Shown here piece by piece: positions 56,799 to 64,000 of a stretch of 64,000 nucleotides of DNA (its first letter is position 1; every line of letters begins with the position of its first letter). The notes beneath the pieces are model-generated. The model did not search any database and was not told where the DNA came from. It was given only the letters and a program-made list of their open reading frames with translations. The stretch is from Cyprinodon diabolis (Eukaryota > Chordata > Actinopteri > Cyprinodontiformes > Cyprinodontidae), in contig CM060078.1 of the NCBI GenBank assembly GCA_030533445.1, positions 26,792,091 to 26,856,090 of the forward strand. The letters are read 5' to 3'. The position numbers and the translations under genes were made by a program.

Positions 56799-59700
56799 AT
56801 GATCTGGACCTCTGCAGTCCTTGGCGGGATGTGCGTCCTCCAATTTGCCCTGCTTCTCAGAGGTGAAGTCAGCAGCAGCAGCCCCTGGGGCAAGACGGTC
56901 ACTTTCCGCAGGGAACAAAGGCCCCCACGCCCACGGAGGGACACCAGCGGCTCCACGGAATCCTCAAACACCTCTCACGGTCCTGCCTTCACCTCCTGTC
57001 GGCTGCCCCTCACCCCGAATGAACACAAGATCCTAGATGATAACACCCAGGAGGTGAGAGTGCTGCTATGTGAAAAAAGTCACCTGTTAATAAGTAATTA
57101 TGAATTGTTTGGAGTAAAACTGCAACACAAAAAGAAGGCTGATTAATGATTAAAATGTGTATTTTTTTAAAGAGGAAAAAGTTTGATTAAGATCTTGTTG
57201 TAAATGTGAAGGTTAAAGCCTTTTATGTTTTCTTCTCCTAGACAGGGTTTAATGGTGATGATGGCTCCTATGTTATCCTCACATGGGTGGGTGATGGTAC
57301 AGGAGTAAGTGTCCTACATGGTTTCCTTCATCTTCATGCTGTTTTTCAAAAGCATTCTCTTCTTTTTCTGAAGCAGAACCACTTTATCCTATCAGTTAGA
57401 TAATAAAATAATCAAGCTAGATTAAAAAACATTTTTATGTGCTTTTCACTGGCTAAAAAACTAAAGAATTGCTCCAAACTAAGTCAAGCAGTGACATAGA
57501 CTAATTAAAACAATTAAAAAATACAAGACTGAAGGAGTAGTAGTATAGTAAAGAAAATACAAAAAAGGAAAAATATAAATCTGATATAATTACAAAAGAA
57601 GATTTATATATTGCAATGTCAAAAGATACGGTATAAATTACTCATAAATAGTTTTAACTGGGTAAATACAACATTTAAAGGGGAACTTTACACAAACACT
57701 TTTAAAAGCAGGTCTGTCACATAGGTCAGACTATTTTTATTAATTTTTTTACATTCTGGTCACAAAATCTTCACAAAATTCTTGCTGCTAGATGTTGTAA
57801 ACATCAACAAAGCTTGTTTTAAAATCTTGGGTGTGCTTCAGATAATGAAATCTGTAATATTTTAACATTGTTTTTAAAACTTAATCTTGAGTCAAATATT
57901 CATAGCAGTGTTAAAATAGTAGTGTTTAAATTAGCTGTTTTCTCTGAGAAACTTTTTTCATGTTTGTATGAAAACAAAACACTTGGAGTTCATTTTTATT
58001 GGGAAATTAAAAATACTGATATCACAGCTTTGAGTATTACCCGCTACCGATACTGAACCGATACAATATAAACATGAATTATACATAATTTTATTACTTT
58101 TTTTGAGGAGTGGAGTATTAGAAAATGCTGGATTATGTGATATTACTCAAACAGGGAACAAAATATGAGAACAACTGACCAATGTATTATTAACTATTAT
58201 TAACTATTAATGATTAACAAAGTACAATGTTTCTATTGGTATGCTAATGAGTTACTACAATAGTTTAGTTTCCCTTTGGGCTTAATAAACGTACACTTTT
58301 GTCATTTTGTATACACGAGTGCATACAAAAATAAATTTAGTTTAAAACAGCTATAGACAATTTCCTTTTTTTGAAGTGCAGCCTTGAAAACAGTAATACA
58401 TACATAAAAAATTGTAATATAAACATATGACTGTATAATAATAATAATAATAAAAAAAATAATAATAATAATAAATAGAGTGTTTTTTTATTGAATATCG
58501 GGGGTTTTAGATGCTGGCTGATTTATTTGAGTACCGTATTAGTTTTTTTGGCTGATATCAGACCAGTTTCTGTAATTCACTCACATTTTCTCCTACATAT
58601 GCCAGGTAATCTTGGTACTGTCAACAATCAGTGGTCCACTTGATTCATACCTTACAGGCTCGTCTCGACTTTATCGAAGGTGAGACATATTTTTACCTGC
58701 ACATCAGTACTCCGAACAGAGCTTTAATACTTTTCCCTTCCATTTTCCCCAAAGCACTGATTATGGCAAAAGTTTTCACGACATCTCTCACCGCATCAAC
58801 CACACTTTCATCAAAGAGGAGTTTGGAGTCAGTGTTGGACCAGGAAGCTCGGTGAGTAAACAGTGTAGCCAGGAGTTTACATGGTTGAAGAAAGTGCTGC
58901 TGAACATGGGGTTCTCTGAATTCATAGCATATGTTTGGTAGAAAACAACTGAAGGCTTGGGATGGTTTAAACTATGAGATACAAGGAGTCAGACTGAAAC
59001 TAGTTTGTTTCTGTTGCAAGTGGTTGAGGATGCGTTGCCACACAAAAAGTATGAGAACAGCTTCCTCGTTTGCAACTCAACTCTTCCCTCTTAAGTTATC
59101 ACATATCCATTCGCCACTTTTTCAATATCTTTGTAGAAACCTCATGTTTGCAGTTAGATCTTCTTATGGATGTCTTTTGCTACTGTAAAAAAAAAAACAA
59201 CAAAAAACAAAATTTTTGGTGTCCACTTGACCCGTGGATAATTGCAGCTCCTCCAGAGAACCCATAGCTCTATTGAGTGTTCTTTTCTTCTTCATAAGCT
59301 CTAGGACTGCAAGATTATTTTGCAAATTGATTAATCTGTCGATTATTTTTATGATTTGTCATTTAATAGTCGTATAGCCAAAGGTTCCTTGAACTAGAAT
59401 TTTTTACAAAATTAAACCAGGTGAAACTAAAACTTTTCCACTTGAGGAGTTGTGGATAGAGCATATTGACAAAAGAAAAAATGTTTTAATCTTAACAATC
59501 TTTACAATTTTTGGTATAATAAGTGCTCTAAGTGGGTCACTCTGTAAAAGCATGTTTAAAAGTCAGATTAATTATTTTAGCCCTAATGCACTCAATACTT
59601 TTAACAGGTATTGGAGTAGAGAGGGTTAGATATAAGCATGTGGCATATGTAATGGATTTATGTTTGTTTATAAAGTGAAATTCCCCCCAAAATACATTGC

Positions 59701-62700
59701 AGTTTTTCATTGTGATGTAAAATGGGAAGTTTCAAGCTGTGTGCATGCATCCTCAGACATGTCTGTTTTAACTTATTTTCATTGCAGGTGATACTGACTG
59801 CAGACACACCAGTAGTGGACCACCCAGGAGGGATCATCTTCACCTCTACAGATGCTGGGGCAACTTTCCACTTAATCCAGCTGCCCTTTCACCTGGCTCA
59901 GCCCATCACCTACCACTTTTTCAACCCTGATTACTTGGTGGCCCTCAGCATAGATGTAATTGTTTCAGAATCTTTGCTTCCTGCTCATGTGCTCGTGTTT
60001 TTAAATGTGGTTTCCTTGGCTTGGTTTGATATTCTCTGTCGACTCACAGTCAACATGCGAGGTACACATATCGAGAACACACCCTAAAGAGAAAGCAAAC
60101 AGTTTCTGTTTTCTGACTTGCAGGGCGGTCTCTGGCTCTCTCTGGACTTTGGTGCTAAGTGGACAAAAGTTCATGATGGAGTTTTCTCTTTTCAGTGGTG
60201 AGCATAAACAGGAAATGGTCTCTCTCCTTGTAGATTACTGAAGGGCTAATATACAAGAGTATTACACGTCATCTGGCAATTAGGAATGAATGTCTTTAGG
60301 ATGTTGCAATATGCAGAAACAGAGCATCCTGTAAAGTATTAAAGGAAGAATATTGTGACATTCCATGTGTTTTTGAAATGTTTTAACTTCCTGTTTCCAT
60401 CAGGGGAGGAGGCATAAATTTGTTCTTCAGCTACAGCCACGTCGATGCAGGTAAAAAGCTAGAGGGTATTAAAAGGGGAGTCACAAACAAATATTTTAAA
60501 TGGGTTTTGTTAGGTTTATAAGGACAAAAAAAACTTTGCTCAAACCAAAGGTAAAGTGTTATTGAGCAAATGCAAAGATTTAAAGATTGTATATATTTCA
60601 TTTAAAAGTTTCATGAGAGTTTAAATGACATCGAAGTATAATGCATTAATAACTTAGAATGTAGCAGTAACTTACTGACATTTAAATTATCCTTAAAAAA
60701 ATTAGAATGATTTTAATATGTTTATTTATTATTTTCTTACCACTTTATCTTGTACTGTTTGCCAACTAATAACTATTTTAACAGTTTTTGTGACATATCC
60801 GTTTAACCTTCACATTGCACTGAATGAACACAAATCAAAACTACACAGTTAACCACAAACACAATCTTTAGGGATAATGATTACAAAAAAAATTATTAAT
60901 TAATCTCAAGATTAATTAAAGTTTAAATAAAGTGAAATACATTGGTTAAAAAAACAAACACCTGTACCTCTTATTATTTCACATGAACTATACATTTATA
61001 ATAAAAAGGTACTCAATCATGTAAGAGTTAAAGATTTAGTTAAACTTTATCGAATGATTTTTAATGTCTATTTAATAAAATTGTAATTCTCACTACTAAT
61101 GAGTTTAAACTTACTATTTTGCTTTCTTTTATTCTATTCCTATTAGTTGAAGCAGAAGAAAGAGGGGATTTAGTGTTGAAGAGGACAAAAGATCTTGGGA
61201 AGACATTCACCATAATTCATGAAGACATCTTCGGTTTTGGTTACATAGGAGCTTTTCTCTTCTTCTCTGTGATGGAAGATCCTGTAAGATGGGGTTGCAT
61301 GAAATTATCCTTTAGCACCAAAATTATAAAAAATATCCTTCCCTATACATTTTATTTGACATCCTGCTTTGCTTCCAGGGGTCTCCCCGTGTCATGTACT
61401 TTTCATCAGACCAAGGGGACACCTTCAGTCAGGCTCTTCTGCCTTCTGCATCTACAGAGCAGGTGAGAAAAACAGAAATATTTGGATTTGTTGCTTTGGG
61501 ATGTTACGATCAGGAGATTTTGACTGATAGATATTTTAAACAACTTTATTTTTGGCTCGTTCTAACTATTTATCAAGTGGGGCAATTTGCTTTGGTTCTA
61601 GGTTAGCATTTGTATGTTTACTCTCTAGTTTGATCCTAATATGTTCATAGTTTATTATGATTCCATTACATGCTAAAAAAGCATGTACAGTCATTCTTCA
61701 ACTTTGGAAAGAAGTTTTGATAGCTGTTTTAGCGCAGTGCAGGAAGCATATTACATCATATAGAGAGCCTGGGTGCAAATGGGAAGAACAATTTCAATTT
61801 CATAAGATCAGCAAGATGATTGGAATAGTAAAGATTAGCAAGCTGTAAAATGTGTTTTTCTTTAAAAGGTGCTCATGCAAATCAGGTCTGGCACAGTCCT
61901 TTCTCCTAGAATGGATAACATGAGGTCAGAGACAGAACATCAATACTGGGGGTTAAGTTTTGCTAAAAAAATAAATAAAAAAAAAGTTAATATTAATGAT
62001 TTTAAGATGCTTTTTATCCCCCTAAACACACCTCTTACCAGTGTCTGCACCGTTTGATCTAATTTCTTCAAAAATATGATCCCCGACTAGAGAGTCTGTA
62101 ATTGTATAATGTTTAAGTTGCGATTTGGCCATTTCATTACAGTTATGCTTGAAAGTTTTCATACCCTTCATTTAAAGACAGAAAAAATCATCTGACAGTA
62201 AAATAAATGCAAAATGAAAAAGTAATAATAAATAGAAAATCATGACATTGATTCTGAATATATATATATGTATATATATCTCCGGCAGTCAATGGGCGAG
62301 AGGCAGGGTACACCCTGGACAGGTCGCCAGCCCATCGCAGGGCAACACAGAGACACACAGGACAAACAGCCATTCACGCACACACTCACACCTAAGGACA
62401 ATTTACCTAACAGTCATGTTTTTGGATTGTGGGAGGAAGCCGGTGTACCTGGAGAGAACCCACGCATGCTCAGGGAGAACATGCAAACTCCATGCAGAAA
62501 GACCCTGGGCTGGGAAACTAACCCAGAACCTTCTTGCTGCAAGGCAGCAGTGCTACCCACTGCGTCACAGAGCACCCCATATATGAAACAGTAAATATAA
62601 AAAATAAATTAGAATATATTAGAATAACTAGTGTTAATTTATAATTTTCTTTAATGGGAGGGTATGTAAACTTTCTGTTTTGAGGGAATTGGCTGCCTAG

Positions 62701-63882
62701 TGGTTAGGGCATTGCGCATGGAATCCAGAGGTTCTGAGTTCAAGCCCCACTCCCACAGACTGCCAGTCTGGGTCCCTGAGCATCATTGCTCTGTACTTGT
62801 GACAGTGTAATGGTAATGACAACAAAAGCTGAAAAAAAAAGAAACTTTCAAGCACATCTATATATTTTTCACCAAAGCTGTTTTGTTTCACTTTGCTAGC
62901 ATGTCTCACTACCTGTCTTACTTTAAACGCTGCATTGGTCTGACCAAAACAGACACCTGGTCTTTTTTCATCAGACTGTTGGTTTTTATTACTGACTCAC
63001 AGTTTTTTAGTTGTGTTGAAGTTGAAAGTGTTTCTATTTTCATGCCTAGTCTGTTGTTGCAGATGACCCAGGGCTCTGTCCAAAGCTTCTTTTGTTAAAG
63101 TGCGATCTGTCCTTTCCTCGGTCCTCACATGTGAGCTTAGTGAGAGATTTTGCTGCAAATAAAAAAACTCTGGACAATAAACTGTCCCTTGTTACTACAT
63201 GCTTGTTTAGAAAAAAGGATTGCTGAGTTTGACAACATCATTTTATAACCGAGATCAAATGTAAATTTATTAAATGGACTTTGAAACTGTATATATTATT
63301 GGGTCAAATTGCTTAAACCAATATGTAAGATGAGTTAAGCTGCAAATCTGCTTTGACATGACATTTGCTGTGATGTTCTGGTATATAAGTTAACCAAATT
63401 AGATAAACTCATATAGACTTAAAAACATAAAAACTATAATTTCACTCTTACTTAATTCATTTTTCTGTTTTTTTCTGATGAAATGGATGAATAAATATCA
63501 ATATATTCTGTAAAAATCTGATTGAATTATAATCTGAAAGTTCTTCCTGCTTTGGTCTTTTTGGTCATTATTTCAACAGGCTAGCTTAAAACAAAAACTG
63601 CAACATTTCCTTTTTTCCAGCACTCCCTAAATACACACCTGCCCTAATGAAACTCGGCCCACACATTATGTTGACACTGCAAACACAGAAGTTGTCTCAC
63701 AATGATTACTCCGTGTTTATGAGGAAGAAATTAAATTAGTCATCAAAAAGAAAACAATCAGCAGTTCTAGATTTTCACACCCTCATGCTGTCTTTCTCTG
63801 GATTTGTGTGTGTGTTTGCAGTTTTACTCCATCTTGGATGGGGACGAGGACATGCTGTTCATGCACGTGGACACACCAGGAG
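56799..63882 (+). CDS. sort1: Sortilin-type VPS10-domain receptor, N-terminal part
   Basis: Sortilins are type I sorting receptors of the trans-Golgi and endosomes that bind ligands such as neurotensin and proneurotrophins through a ten-bladed VPS10 propeller. Exons: 1 56799-57053; 2 57242-57304; 3 58606-58679; 4 58755-58851; 5 59788-59955; 6 60124-60197; 7 60404-60450; 8 61147-61283; 9 61379-61462; 10 63822-63882. All have GT-AG ends and matching phases, giving 353 codons before the window ends. Residues 1 to about 25 form a signal peptide. A furin-type RPRR site lies at 44-47, ending an unusually short propeptide. Then come WVGDGTGVILVLST, SRLYRSTDYGKSFHDI, GGLWLSLDFGAKW, KRTKDLGKTFTIIHEDIFGF, YFSSDQGDTFSQALLPS and FYSILDGDEDMLFMHVDTPG, including Asp-box repeats (S-X-D-X-G-X-T/S-F). 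These align with the order of human sortilin without gaps in exon content. Closer to SORT1 than to SORCS/SORL1; possibly a sort1b-type duplicate given its divergence. Confidence 0.85.
57842..58600. repeat. Repeat-rich sortilin intron 2
   Basis: Contains ccgctaccgatactgaaccg near 58040, a fragment of a hAT MITE type, and an (AAT)n run at about 58437-58476. No exon was found between 57304 and 58606 other than those listed. Confidence 0.5.
59302..59585. mobile_element. hAT-type MITE, decayed relative of 22204
   Basis: Left end taggactgcaagattatttt and right end attattttagccctaa resemble the ends of the 22204-22536 element, with shared interior gattaatc and ttccacttgaggagttgtgg-type text. No clear target duplication. 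Confidence 0.55.
62276..62578. mobile_element. Common teleost interspersed repeat, LINE-tail-like
   Basis: Contains the widely repeated phrases acaccctggacaggtcgcca, gcccatcgcagggcaacaca, tttggattgtgggaggaagc and gagaacatgcaaactccatg in the order seen in many fish genomes. I recognise the sequence but not its family name with certainty. It lies in sortilin intron 9. Confidence 0.75.
62688..62840 (+). mobile_element. tRNA-derived SINE
   Basis: ctagtggttagggcattgcg is an A-box-like head, and gagttcaagccccactccc a good B box. The following ctgggtccctgagcat matches the body of the SINE at 51150. The tail is A-rich. Confidence 0.8.
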
Positions 63883-64000
63883 GTAGCGCACAAACGCACA
63901 GACAGAGTCCATCTCCTGATTTATGTTTTGTTTTTAAATCTGAAAACAGATAACCAAAAAGTAATAAAACAAGCCTGACTTACTGGTATGGCAGCATTTC

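Overview
This is a window of teleost (ray-finned) fish nuclear DNA. It is AT-rich and intron-rich, with GT-AG exons, many short DNA transposons and MITEs typical of fish, tRNA-derived SINEs and long AT microsatellites. The protein-coding content is vertebrate. I cannot name the species from sequence alone. All homology statements rest on my recall of protein families; no search was run.

Layout. (1) 1-10.5 kb, + strand: 3' part of a proline-rich transmembrane protein 4 (prrt4)-like gene. A small Ser/Thr-rich exon (1389-1526) and a large terminal exon (7880-9906) encode a seven-helix membrane domain and a Ser-rich tail. (2) 10.9-19 kb: transposon-rich DNA between the 3' ends of prrt4 and impdh1. 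It holds a decayed Tc1 element, a 1-kb foldback and a TTAA MITE nested in a hAT element. (3) 19.1-39.1 kb, - strand: a complete impdh1 gene. Fourteen coding exons rebuild exactly 514 codons, with Cys331 and the Arg429-Tyr430 pair at their expected numbers. A far-upstream exon at 38918-39132 matches the N-terminal extension of the mammalian retinal IMPDH1 isoforms. An 81-bp phase-compatible exon at 32005-32085 looks like a tandem duplicate of coding exon 1. (4) 39-50 kb: a gene desert with simple and interspersed repeats. (5) 50.2-52.5 kb, + strand: a two-exon gene with a 72-aa product resembling HILPDA (hypoxia-inducible lipid droplet-associated protein). (6) 52.5-56.8 kb: intergenic, two hAT MITEs. 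(7) 56.8 kb to window end, + strand: first ten exons of a sortilin-type VPS10-domain receptor gene, cut by the window edge.

The order prrt4 - impdh1 - hilpda matches the neighbourhood I recall from human 7q32.1 and supports all three assignments. Sortilin is not part of that human block, so it marks a lineage-specific junction. These genes are not an operon. The functional themes are guanine nucleotide synthesis with a photoreceptor isoform, lipid-droplet control and sorting-receptor trafficking.

Most interesting for follow-up: the duplicated exon 1' of impdh1, conservation of the retinal N-terminal exon in a fish, the very divergent hilpda, and several transposons with intact target-site duplications inside impdh1, including a TTAA MITE 40 bp from a splice donor and a 719-bp foldback just upstream of the presumed housekeeping promoter.
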